DNA of 64,000 nucleotides, taken from Petaurus breviceps papuanus (taxonomy: Eukaryota > Chordata > Mammalia > Diprotodontia > Petauridae). Every line of letters starts with the position of its first letter. The first letter of the stretch is position 1. Shown here piece by piece: positions 55,272-64,000 of this stretch. Under the pieces are notes generated by a model. The model did not search any database. It was not told the DNA's origin and saw nothing but the letters and a program-made list of their open reading frames with translations. A program made the position numbers and the translations under genes. The stretch lies in the NCBI GenBank assembly GCA_028583685.1, contig JAMXIF010001183.1:17205655-17269654 (forward strand), read 5' to 3'.

Positions 55272-55770
55272 GAGGTTAAATGATCACTTTAACTCTCTGG
55301 GCTTCACTTTCCTCATGTATAAAATAAGGAAGTTCAGCTAGATGATGTCTAAAGTCCACTTTCAGCTCTAATGCTTTATTACTTAATGTGTTTCTTCCTT
55401 CTCTCTCAAAGGAAAAGGGTGATTTTCCTTCTGGCGCATCCCCAACCCAAATCATTAAACTCTCTCCTGTCTCATGCCCTTCTCTCAATCTGACACTTCA
55501 TAGGCTCATAAATTAAGAGCTAGAAGGGACCTATAAGTCATTCTGCCTAACCCAATTTTATAAAAGAGGAATCTGAGGCTCAGAGAGATTCAGTGGTTTT
55601 CACTTTAAAGTACGGTTTGTTTCATTCTTGTTTGTACCCCCCTGAACCCACCATAATGTCTGGCACAGTATTTAATAAAATGCTTATTGATTCATTGATT
55701 TTCCAGAGTTACAAAGGTAGTGACAGAACTGGGATTTGGATCCAAGTCCTCTAAATACAAAGCCAAGACT
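55272..55770. mobile_element. MIR and L3-like fragments
   Basis: 55272-55380 sense MIR ('cttcactttcctcatgtata'); 55500-55620 L3/MIR-like ('gagctagaagggacctataa'); 55630-55700 L2-type tail ('ctggcacagtatttaataaa'). Confidence 0.65.
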
Positions 55771-55989
55771 CTTTATAATATACCACTTTACTTTTGAAAA
55801 TGGGAACATTTGTCCTCTAATCTTGTGATACCTCTCACACAAGATTGAAGAAGGGAAACTGTCTCCATTGTTTAAAAAAAAAAACAGAGGAAGAGGGCAG
55901 AGTATGCATATAGTACATATAGATATATATGTATATATATACACACACTGCAGTATATAGTATATGCATATAATAATATAGTGTAGTAC

Positions 55990-56270
55990 ATATTCTATAC
56001 ATGCATATAACCCAGCATAGGCTACTGGGTTTGACTTTAATTCCTGGAAAAATCTAAATCAGATGTAAAAAGAAACAAATGGCAAACAATTAGAAAGGGA
56101 AGTGATGATTACAAAGAGTTAACATGACTTCCTAAAGAACCGCTCATGCCATATTAATCCCATTTCCTTTTTTTGACAGGTTTATTAACCTAGTATATAA
56201 ATGGAATGCCACAGATATAGTTTACCTAGATTTCAACAAATTTTTTTATAAAGTATCATATACTATTCTT
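55990..56270 (+). mobile_element. L3/CR1 LINE fragment
   Basis: 'cctggaaaaatctaaatcag', 'aggaggtttatt'-like text and 'tagtttacctagatttcaac' match the L3/CR1 region encoding the end of the reverse transcriptase domain. Confidence 0.6.
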
Positions 56271-56274
56271 TTTT

Positions 56275-57075
56275 TCTTTTTAAAAAATGTTTTAACAGAT
56301 TTTTTTTTGTTTTTGCATCATTAGTTTTCTGCAGTACCCCTTCTTGTCTCTCTTGCTTCTCCCTCCTAGAGAGTCATCTCATTTAACAAATAGTATTTTT
56401 TCAAGAAAAAAAAGAAGTCAGCACAACTGACCAATACATTGAAAAAGTTCAAAAACATGTGCAAAGTACAGTACTTATGGACCTCCCAAAATCCACCAAA
56501 GTGAGTTGGGAGAGTCCTCTTCTACATCTTCTTTCAAGTCATGTTTGATCTTTATGCTTTTGCGACATTCATTTTTGTTTATTTTTATTCACTTTATTAT
56601 AATATATTATAATTTATTTGTTATATTTATTCATAATTGTTTTATATTATTTTGTGTGGTGGTTATTTCTGTTTACTTTGTTGTAGTCATTATATATATT
56701 ATCTTAATTCTGCTGGCTTCTCTGCATCAGTACATGTAGATCTCTTACAGCATACATTCATATTCCACAATTTGTTTAGCCATTTCTTTAGTCAATTCTT
56801 TGCTGTCACAAAAACTACCATCATAATATTTTAGTATATGGTGAAATTTTTCTTATCTGTGACCTTTCTTTTTTTATCAACAACATTCTTGGGTAAAAAG
56901 GTATGAATATTTTAGTCACTTTATTTGCATAATTCTAAATTGCTTTCCAAAATGGTTGTACTGATTCACAGCTCCACCAACAATGCACCAGTGTGCCTAT
57001 CATACTACAATCCCTCCAAAATTAACAATTGCCATTTTTTGTCATCTTCACTAATTTGCAGAGTTCAAGGTGTTG
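56275..57075 (-). mobile_element. L1 3' end (antisense), first segment
   Basis: Antisense: 'tttgtttagccatttcttta', 'aattgctttccaaaatggtt' and 'cagctccaccaacaatgcac'. Continues at 57606, 57857 (LTR) and 59094. Confidence 0.85.
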
Positions 57076-57605
57076 ACCTGAAAGTTTGGTTAAAAGAGGC
57101 AAACGGATTGGGTGATATATGAATTCATATTTTTTATTCCCTTAAAGCTAGATGATATGTGCTACATAGAGCCAAAACATAAGTTCTGACTGTCTCATAA
57201 AAGAATGAACTGCTTTAAATATGTTTCAGGACAATCATAAGTTAGGATGTTTTTGTCCCTCAGATTCATGGTCTTCATATGTGTTTAACTATGCCATGAG
57301 TAAGGAAGTTTCTTAGTTGAATAAGTTGTAAATAAAAATTGACAAGACAATTGTCAAAGTAGTGTCAGTGGGAAATTAAGATCCCAGGATAGCATATGCC
57401 CATATGATACCAAGATAAGAGAAGTCCCACTACTCTGGTTGCAGGCATCCTGTCACAAACAGGAAGAATACTCCATGTCAGCCTTATCTGGTCTTTGAAG
57501 TTGCTGACACAGGAAAGGGCATTTTTAAAGCAAAGCAGTCTAATTGATTAGTTAAAGAAGGCTTTGACCCTTATTGGGGTTAAAAGGATCTGAAATTATT
57601 ATTAA
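57076..57605. mobile_element. Unidentified ~530-bp insertion within L1
   Basis: L1 text stops near 'gcagagttcaaggtgt' and resumes at 'gggattgttttgattt'. The intervening sequence is no family I recognise; no clear terminal repeats or target-site duplication were found. Confidence 0.5.
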
Positions 57606-57856
57606 AGGTAAAAACTTGGGATTGTTTTGATTTGATTTTCTCTTATTATTAGTGATTTAGAGAATTCTTTCATTTGATCATAAATACTTTGCAATTCTTC
57701 TTTTCAGAACTGTTTGTTCCTATCCTTTGACCACTTATCTATAGGGAAATTGCTATTAGTCTTATATATTTGTTAATTGTTTATGTATTCTGAATTCCAG
57801 ATTCTTATCAGTGAAATTTGATACAAAGATGTTTTCCCATTTGAAAGCTTCCCTGA
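57606..57856 (-). mobile_element. L1 (antisense), second segment
   Basis: 'tttagagaattctttcattt', 'cctttgaccacttatctata' and 'gaaatttgatacaaagatg', ending at the LTR insertion site. Confidence 0.85.
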
Positions 57857-59088
57857 TGTAAGGCCAATCATGAGCAGCTCTCCTAAGGATTGCTGCTGTG
57901 AATAACTTTAAGGATCTAATTATAATAATAATATAGTGAACTCTCTATTCAGCAATAAACTAAAACAAAACATTCAATAAACTAAAGCACAGCATTAACA
58001 ATAATATGACATAACAATTTATTACTAAGGTGGCCACATAGTCTTAAACAAAACATATCATTCAGTAAGTCACAATCTCCTCAATCAATACACAGTATCC
58101 AAGTAAAGTCCTCTTTCATCTTGACTAAGACTGGCTTCCAATCATCCATAAGTCAATTCTTAAGAGGTAATTATCATTAAGCCAATCATCCTTAAGAGAT
58201 AGCAGAAAGTACAAATACCATCCACCCCTAGATCACAATCTCATCAGTCAATACAGAGTACCCAGGTGGCTAGGTGGCGCAGTGAATAGAACACCAGCCC
58301 TGGAGTCAGGAGCATCTGAGTTTAAAGCCGGCCTCAGATACTTAACACAAATACTAGCCATGTGACCTTGGGCAAGTCACTTAACCCCAATTGCCCTCCA
58401 AAAAAGCAAAAAAAAAAAAAGTTAAAAAAAAATACAGAGTATCCAAGTAAAGTCTTCTTTCATCTTGACTTGAGATAGGCTTCCAAACCTCTCTGCTCCT
58501 CTCCTTTTCCATGGGCTAACTGCTCCCAACTCTTTCCTGGATTCATGAGTAGGCAACTCTCTGATCCTGTTTTATATCTCAACTCATAGAGACTGCTCCA
58601 CTCCAAGCCCTTCACAGTTTCTGTTTTTAGGAAGACAAAGCTTAGCAGAGCTACAACAATATTTATACACATTACTGGCACTGTCATCTCAATTCACTTT
58701 CTGTCTGACAAAGTAACATCAACACAGAACAACAGACAGAGTGCCAACATCACAAACATTGTCTCTCTTAGTTCTACTCTCTCCCAGCTCTGCTAGGGCT
58801 TTTCTCTGCTCTGCTCCTTCCTGTTCTACCCTTCCTGTTCCTCTCTTTCAGCAAGCTCCTCTCACTGTGGGCTCCATGTGATTATGTTAGGTCTATTAAG
58901 GGCAGAGAAGGTCTTCAAATTCCCTTAGGCCTATTAAGGGCAGGGAAGTTCTTCAAACTCTCCTAGACCTATTAAGGGAAACACAATGTATACTGTTTCC
59001 AGGAGAGACTCTTGATGCAAAGGTGAGGTTCAAAGGCACTTTGAATAGATGAAACAAGCAGCACAGTACTACTTTGCTTGCCATTACA
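57857..59088 (-). mobile_element. Solo LTR (endogenous retrovirus fossil) inside L1
   Basis: Ends TGTAAGGC and CATTACA form a TG...CA pair with perfect 5-bp inverted tips (TGTAA/TTACA). The 5-bp target-site duplication CCTGA is at 57852-57856 and 59089-59093. The minus strand holds a TATA-like 'gtgtataaatattg' and an AATAAA near 58018-58023, so the LTR reads right to left. It includes a later SINE (58265-58430), internal direct repeats and a triplicated 'cctattaagggcag' unit at 58890-58977. No internal genes. Younger than the L1 it sits in. Confidence 0.82.
58265..58430 (+). mobile_element. tRNA-derived SINE inside the LTR
   Basis: Sense; 'ggtggctaggtggcgcagtg', 'cctggagtcaggagcatctg'. Flanks 'aatacagagtaccca' (58250-58264) and 'aatacagagtatcca' (58431-58445). 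Confidence 0.93.
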
Positions 59089-59207
59089 CCTGATTATTCT
59101 AAATTCATTAGTTTGGTTTGTGTAGATTTTCAGTTTTATGCAATCACATTTCACTATTTTATCTTTTTCTAATTGCCTCTGTCCTTTGTTTAAGAATACA
59201 TGTTCTA

Positions 59208-59362
59208 GGGCAGCCAGGTGGCTCAGCGAGTAAGAGCACTGGCTCCAGTGTCAGGATGACCTGGGGATCAAATCCAGGCTCAGATACTTAGCACCACACC
59301 CAGAAATAACTGGCCATGTAACCTTGAGCAAGTTACTTAACCCCAATTGCTCATAAAAAAAA
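59208..59362 (+). mobile_element. tRNA-derived SINE, 'gagtaagagcactggctcc' subfamily
   Basis: Sense and full length; target-site duplication 'aatacatgttcta' at 59195-59207 and 59363-59375. Confidence 0.95.
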
Positions 59363-59420
59363 AATACATGTTCTACACATAGCTGTGAGAGGTATGTAAT
59401 CTTCTATTCTAATTTTTTTT

Positions 59421-59564
59421 TGCTTTTTTTGGGAGGACAATTGGGGTTAAATGACTTGCCCAAGATCACTGGACTAGTAAGTGTTAAGTGTCTGAGACTG
59501 GATTTAAAATCAGGTCCTCCTGACTCCAGGGCCAGTGCTCTATTCACTTTGACACCCAGCTGCC
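59421..59564 (-). mobile_element. tRNA-derived SINE
   Basis: Antisense; flanked by 'ctattctaattttttt' on both sides (from 59404 and 59565). Confidence 0.93.
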
Positions 59565-59689
59565 CTATTCTAATTTTTTTATTGTAGGATCTTTAATATT
59601 AAGGTTATGTATCTATTTAGAATGTATTGTAAATATCGTATAAGGTGTTGGTCTGTGCCTAATTTCTGCCAATCTTCTTTCCAGTTATA

Positions 59690-59990
59690 TACTGTTAACA
59701 ATGGAGGATATAGAGAGATAGATTAGGTAATAATCTGAAGAGATTCCAAACTAGTTTGATGGTTAGACTCAAAATGTAGTTAATGATTCATGTCAAAGTG
59801 GCAGGATATTTTCAGTGGAATGCAGCAAGGATCTCTCCTTGGCTATGTGGTGTTTAACATTTTTTTTCATTAATGAATTGGAAAAAAACATAGATGATAT
59901 ATACTTATCAAATCTGCAGGTGACCAGAATCTGGGACATATAGAAAACACACTGGGTGATAGAGTCAGGACCCAAAGGGATCTTGACAGG
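59690..59990 (+). mobile_element. L3/CR1 LINE fragment
   Basis: 'aatgcagcaaggatctctcc', 'cattaatgaattggaaaaaa' and 'aaatctgcaggtgaccagaa' are typical L3/CR1 phrases. Confidence 0.7.
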
Positions 59991-60433
59991 AGGAAAAGAA
60001 AGAGAATTTCAGGCATGGGGGAAAGTGAGTGAAAATGTAGGGAATGTCAAGATAGAAGGAAGTAGAGGAAGAAGAGTTGAGCTTTACCATATAACTCTTC
60101 CAAACAGATCTAGAAAGTGTACCAGACCAAGTTCTGACTAGGAAATCCAAGAAAAAATCAAAGTGAGTCATTTCTCCAGCTCAGGTCAGCATAGTGAGGC
60201 AAAAGAGAAAGTCTGTCAACACCAGGGATAAGGTCTCTCCAGGAATGATGCTAGACTATGTACTGAGTAAGGAGTTTGTTCAGAAACAAGCTACGTGACT
60301 CTGATCCTAGGAAGAGAAGGATCTCAGTTCCAGGTCTCAACCCATTCTGAAATCTATAGAGGAATCACTAGGGCAGGAATCCTAGAACAAAGAAGAGCCT
60401 ACAGGGTTGCCACACTGAACCAGCAGAGCTTTC

Positions 60434-60649
60434 TTTTTTTTTTAATTTATTTTTAGTTTTCAATAGTCATTTCCACAAGATTTTGAGTTACAAGTTTTCC
60501 CCCCATCTTTCCCGTACCCCCACCCCAAAATAGCGAGCCTACTGAGTACCCCTTCCCTCAATCTCCTCTCTCTTCTATCCTCCCCCATTCCCCATCTAAC
60601 TTTCTAGTAGGGCAAGATGGATTTCTATACCCCAGTGCCTGTATATCTT
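60434..60649 (-). mobile_element. Short 3'UTR-type retroelement
   Basis: Antisense relative of the element at 23070-23805: T-rich start, then 'gggcaagatggatttctata' and 'ccccagtgcctgtatatc'. Target-site duplication 'cagagctttc' at 60424-60433 and 60650-60659. Confidence 0.8.
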
Positions 60650-61462
60650 CAGAGCTTTCCAAATAACTTGTAGTAACTGAGTCCAGTAGCAGTCTACTAG
60701 AACCTCAGCATGGTCCAAGTTCACAAGTATTTTGATCTGACCCAACTTAAGCCAAGAACTTGAAGATGAGATCTTTTTGGGAACACTGAAAGCTTGCAGG
60801 TCCCCAGCATGAGCTATCCCAGAGATCCTGGAATAATACCAAACTCAATAACCCAAAAAGGCAGCAGCAGAAATCTAGAGGACAAAAGGTCAGGGCAGAC
60901 ATTGCCTCTAGAAGTCCTCAGAGCCTGTCCCAAACATAAAGTCCAAAGTCAAGAAATAGATTGTACAAATGAGCAAACAAAATTAGAGTCCCACCATAAA
61001 AAGCTATTGGGTTGCTCAAGCACAAATCCAGAGAGAATAACCCCAAAACATATACAAGCAAAGCCTTCAAGAAAAACATGACATGGGCACAAATTCAACT
61101 AGAATTCATGGAAGAGATTTAGCAAGAGGCTTTTTTTTTAAAAGTTTTAAAAGATTTTTATAAATGAAATGAGAATATTCATGGGGGGAAAACTAGGGGA
61201 AAAAATGAGAGCTGTGCAGGAAACAACTAGAAAAGGAATTGACAACTTGGCAAAAGAGGTATAAAGACTTACCCAAACAACAAACTCCCAGAAAATTAGA
61301 ATGGACCAAATAGAAGTCAATGATTCCACAGGGTGACAAGAAATTTTGAAACAAAGTCAAAAGACTGGGAAAAAAAAAGCAGAAGAAAATATAAGGTATC
61401 TCAGTAAAAACAACTGACATGAAAAACAGATCAAAGAGAGATACTTTAAGAATCATAGGACT

Positions 61463-61614
61463 GGGGCGGCTAGGTAGTACAGTGAGCAGAGCACCGGCCC
61501 TGGAGTCAGGAGGACCTGAGTTCAAATCTGGCCTCAGACACTTAACACAAAAACTAGCCATGTGACCTTGGGCAAGTCACTTAACCCCAATTGCCCTCCA
61601 AAAAACAAACAAAA
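61463..61614 (+). mobile_element. tRNA-derived SINE
   Basis: Sense and full length; target-site duplication 'aagaatcataggact' (61448-61462) and 'aagaatcattggact' (61615-61629). Confidence 0.95.
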
Positions 61615-62778
61615 AAGAATCATTGGACTACCTTAAAGCTGTGAACAACAAAAAATTGTGAAAGAAAACTGCTCAGATCTCTTAGAACCAGAGGACAAAG
61701 TAGAAATAGAATCTATTGCTCACCTCTTGAAAACCCAAAATGAATACTCCCAGGAACATTATAGCCAAAATCCAGCCCATTTCAAAGAAAAAAAAATGTT
61801 TCCAGTAGCCAGAAAAAAATGAATTTAAGTACCAAGGAACCTCAGTTAGAATCACATATGGTTTAGCAGCTACCAAAATAAAGGAACAGAGAGCTTGGAA
61901 TATGATATTCCAGAAGGCAAAAGCTATAGGCTTATAACCAAGAATAAATTATCCAGCAAAGCAAAGTATAATGCTACAGGAGATCTTTAAAGAAACAGAA
62001 GACTTCCAAGAATACTTGATGAAAAGAACAGAGCTGCACATAAACTTCCGAGTACAAACATGGGAGGCAAGAAAATCAAAGCTAGGAGGCAGAGCCAAGA
62101 TGGCAGAGTAGAAGCACGACCTTCCCGCGGCTCCAGCTTCCACCCTCCCCAATCCATGTAAAAAAGGGAACTCTAAACAAACTTTGGAGCTGCAGAACCC
62201 ACAAAATGACACAGAGAAGCTAACCTCCCGCTGAAGACAGCCCGGCAGGCCGGCAGGAATCGGCCAGCACCATGCTGAGGCTTTAGCCCCAGGGCGGGCC
62301 TGACCAGCCGCCTGCCAGAGGGACTCCAGATCAGCAGCAGCTGTGGCCGTTTCCAGATTTATCAATACATAGATGCGAAGGACAAGGTGAGAGGCCAGTG
62401 CAGTCTGGACTTTGGGACCCAGTAAGTGGGAGTGCGTGGCTTTTACCCCCGGGGCGAGAAACCGCTGAGACGCCAGCACAGCTAGCCAGCTCCATGTGGC
62501 AGCTTCAGCTCCTGGCCTGCAGAGTGTAGGGGGACCAAGCACCAGTCTGAAGGGTAATCGCTCTTGCTTTAACCTGCTTGGATCTGGATTGCAGTCTTGG
62601 GTGGAGGTCCTGGGGTGTGTGTCCAGCTTGCCAGAGTGTGTGGAGACCTCAGACAGGACACCCATCTAATACCTCCAGTAGCTGAGAAAACCCCAGCGTT
62701 TGGGACGAAAACTCCCCTGTCTGGTGGCAGAGTCCTACTGTGGCAAAAAGCCCAAAAGTCAAATCATTGAGTGGCAAA

Positions 62779-63840
62779 ATGAGCAGGCAAAGGAAACAAA
62801 GCAGACAGAAGATTCCAACATTACACTCCTATTTTGGGGATAAGAAGGAGCAAGGCATGGAACAGGAGGAAATCAGTGAAGTCAGAACTCCTGCACCAAA
62901 AGCTTCAAAGAAAAATGCAAGCTGGTTACAGGCCATAGAGGACCTTAAGAAGCAGATAAGAGAAGTGGAGGAAAAATTGGGAAGAGAAATGAGAACAATG
63001 CAAGAAAATTATGAAATGAGAGTCAACAGCCTGACTGAAGAAAATAATACCTTAAAAAACAGACTGACTCAAATGGCAAAGGAGGCTCAAAAAGGCAATG
63101 AGGAGAAGAATGCCTTAAAAAGTCGAATTTGTCAAATGGAAAAAGAATCTCAAAAGCTCACTGAGGAGAATCATTGCTTCAGAATTAGATTGGAGCAAAT
63201 GGAAGCTAATGACTTTATGAGAAATCAAGATACTGTTAAACAGATCCAAACAAATGAAAGAATAGAAGGCAATGTGAAATATCTCATGGGAAAAACCACT
63301 GACCTGGAAAATAGATCCAGGAGAGATAATTTAAAAATTATTGGACTGCCTGAGAGCCATGACCAAAGTAAGAGCCTGGAAAGCATCCTCCAGGAAGTTC
63401 TCAAAGAAAACTGCCCTGATGTTTTAGAAGGAGAGGGCAAAATAGAGGTTGAAAGAATCCACTGATCACCTCCTGAAAAAGATCCCAAAAAGAAAATTCC
63501 TAGGAATATTATAGCCAGGTTCCAGAATTCCCAGATTAAGGAGAGAATATTACAAGCAGCCAGGAAGAAACAATTTGGATATTGTGGAAACACAATCAGG
63601 ATAACCCAGGATCTGGCAGCTTCTACACTGAGGGATCGAAGGGCCTGGAATGTGATATTCCAGAGGTCAAGGGAGCTGGGATTAAAACCAAGAGTCACCT
63701 ACCCAGCAAAACTGAGTATCATGTTTCAGGGGAAAATATGGTCATTCAGTGGAATACAGGACTTTCAAGCATTCTTGCTGAAAAAAACAGAGTTGAATAG
63801 AAAATTTGACATTCAGATACAAGAAGCAAGAGAAGCATGA
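62779..63840 (+). pseudogene. L1 ORF1 with one in-frame stop
   Basis: From ATG at 62779 (MSRQRKQSRQKIPTLHSYFG). Domains: basic N-terminus, long coiled coil (about residues 55-140: NRLTQMAKEAQKGNEEKNAL), RRM-like NRSRRDNLKIIGLPES, and C-terminal domain (ARKKQFGYCGNTIRITQDL). A single TGA at 63463-63465 interrupts about 353 codons, probably a CGA-to-TGA CpG change; the frame continues to TGA at 63838-63840. ORF1p is the RNA-binding trimer of the L1 RNP. Confidence 0.9.
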
Positions 63841-63882
63841 GAAGGTAAACAGGGAAAAGAAATCATAAGGAACTTATCAAAG

Positions 63883-64000
63883 TTGAACTATTTTTTTTTA
63901 AAGCAATCGGGGTTGAGTGTCTTGCTCGGGGTTGCACAGCCAGTTGTTGTTTCTGGGTGTGGTGCTGAGTGTCTGGGCCCGGATTTGATCCGGGTCGTCC
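63883..64000 (-). mobile_element. tRNA-derived SINE, cut by the window edge
   Basis: Antisense: poly-T, 'aagcaatcggggttgagtgt', 'ggtgctgagtgtctgggcc'. Inserted just after L1 ORF1. Confidence 0.9.

Larger units (their letters stand above)
59094..59690 (-). mobile_element. L1 (antisense), third segment with two SINEs
   Basis: 'ggtttgtgtagattttcag', 'atgcaatcacatttcactat', and after the SINEs 'ggtctgtgcctaatttctgc' and 'ctttccagttatatactg', matching L1 ORF2 antisense. Confidence 0.8.
60180..62085 (+). mobile_element. Old half-L1 (5'UTR and ORF1)
   Basis: A 5'UTR-like region to about 60965, an ATG near 60970 (MSKQN), then decayed ORF1 with the RRM-like 'agagagatactttaagaatc' and the C-terminal part ('gtataatgctacaggagatc'). 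Interrupted by a 3'UTR-type element (60434-60649) and a SINE (61463-61614). Ends where the younger L1 was inserted. Confidence 0.7.
62086..64000 (+). mobile_element. L1 element, 5'UTR and ORF1, running off the window
   Basis: Starts at the L1 5' signature 'aggcagagccaagatggc', has a GC-richer 5'UTR of about 690 bases, ORF1, and the first inter-ORF bases ('aaggtaaacagggaaaagaa'), then a SINE. ORF2 would lie beyond the right edge. Least diverged L1 in the window. Confidence 0.9.

Noticed and set aside
58890-58977. CRISPR-like array from the 'cctattaagggcag' repeats
   Set aside because: Only three diverged units of about 39 bp within an LTR in a mammalian genome.

Overview
The window is nuclear DNA of a marsupial, most likely Australian. 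The evidence is the dense load of tRNA-derived SINEs of WALLSI/Mar1 type (tails ending in CCCCAATTGC plus A-rich runs), marsupial-type L1 and half-L1 elements, MON1/THER1-like MIR relatives, L2 and L3/CR1 remnants, and two vertebrate genes with normal GT-AG introns. There is one 10-N gap. Nothing is prokaryotic and no CRISPR array is present.

Two host genes can be assembled exon by exon on the minus strand. PDCD2 (six coding exons between 5928 and 18882, 367 residues) encodes the MYND-finger chaperone of ribosomal protein uS5; its CpG-rich promoter lies just above 18882, and a GGGGCC-type hexanucleotide tract in exon 1 encodes an Ala-Pro run. F11R (JAM-A; ten coding exons between 36238 and 54450, 297 residues) encodes a two-Ig tight-junction adhesion protein with an intact PDZ ligand; its promoter at about 54450-54830 carries five CCAAT boxes. 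Intron 1 is about 15.5 kb and full of repeats. In human these genes lie on different chromosomes (6q27 and 1q23), so their adjacency here is either a lineage-specific rearrangement or an assembly join.

Between the two genes, at 31703-32671 on the plus strand, sits an intronless PSME1 (PA28 alpha) retrocopy with a complete 247-codon reading frame and a 16-bp target-site duplication.

Nearly everything else is nested retroelements. 1-5.9 kb: L1, L2, SINEs and a solo LTR. PDCD2 introns: a TA-flanked DNA transposon, L1 ends, MIR and L2. 19-35 kb: MIR and MON1 SINEs, a fossil fragment resembling a Gypsy integrase end, a 3'UTR-type retroelement, a half-L1 inserted in an antisense L1, the retrogene and an L3/CR1 block. 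39-47 kb (F11R intron 1): L1, L2 and SINEs, including a 30-bp insertion made only of L1 5'-end sequence. 55-64 kb: an antisense L1 broken by a solo LTR and SINEs, an old half-L1, and the start of a younger full-length-type L1 running off the right edge.

No wholly new biological system was recognised. The items most worth following are the intact PSME1 retrogene, the minimal L1 5'-end insertion, the half-L1 with a foreign 3' end, the CCAAT array, and the PDCD2-F11R neighbourhood.
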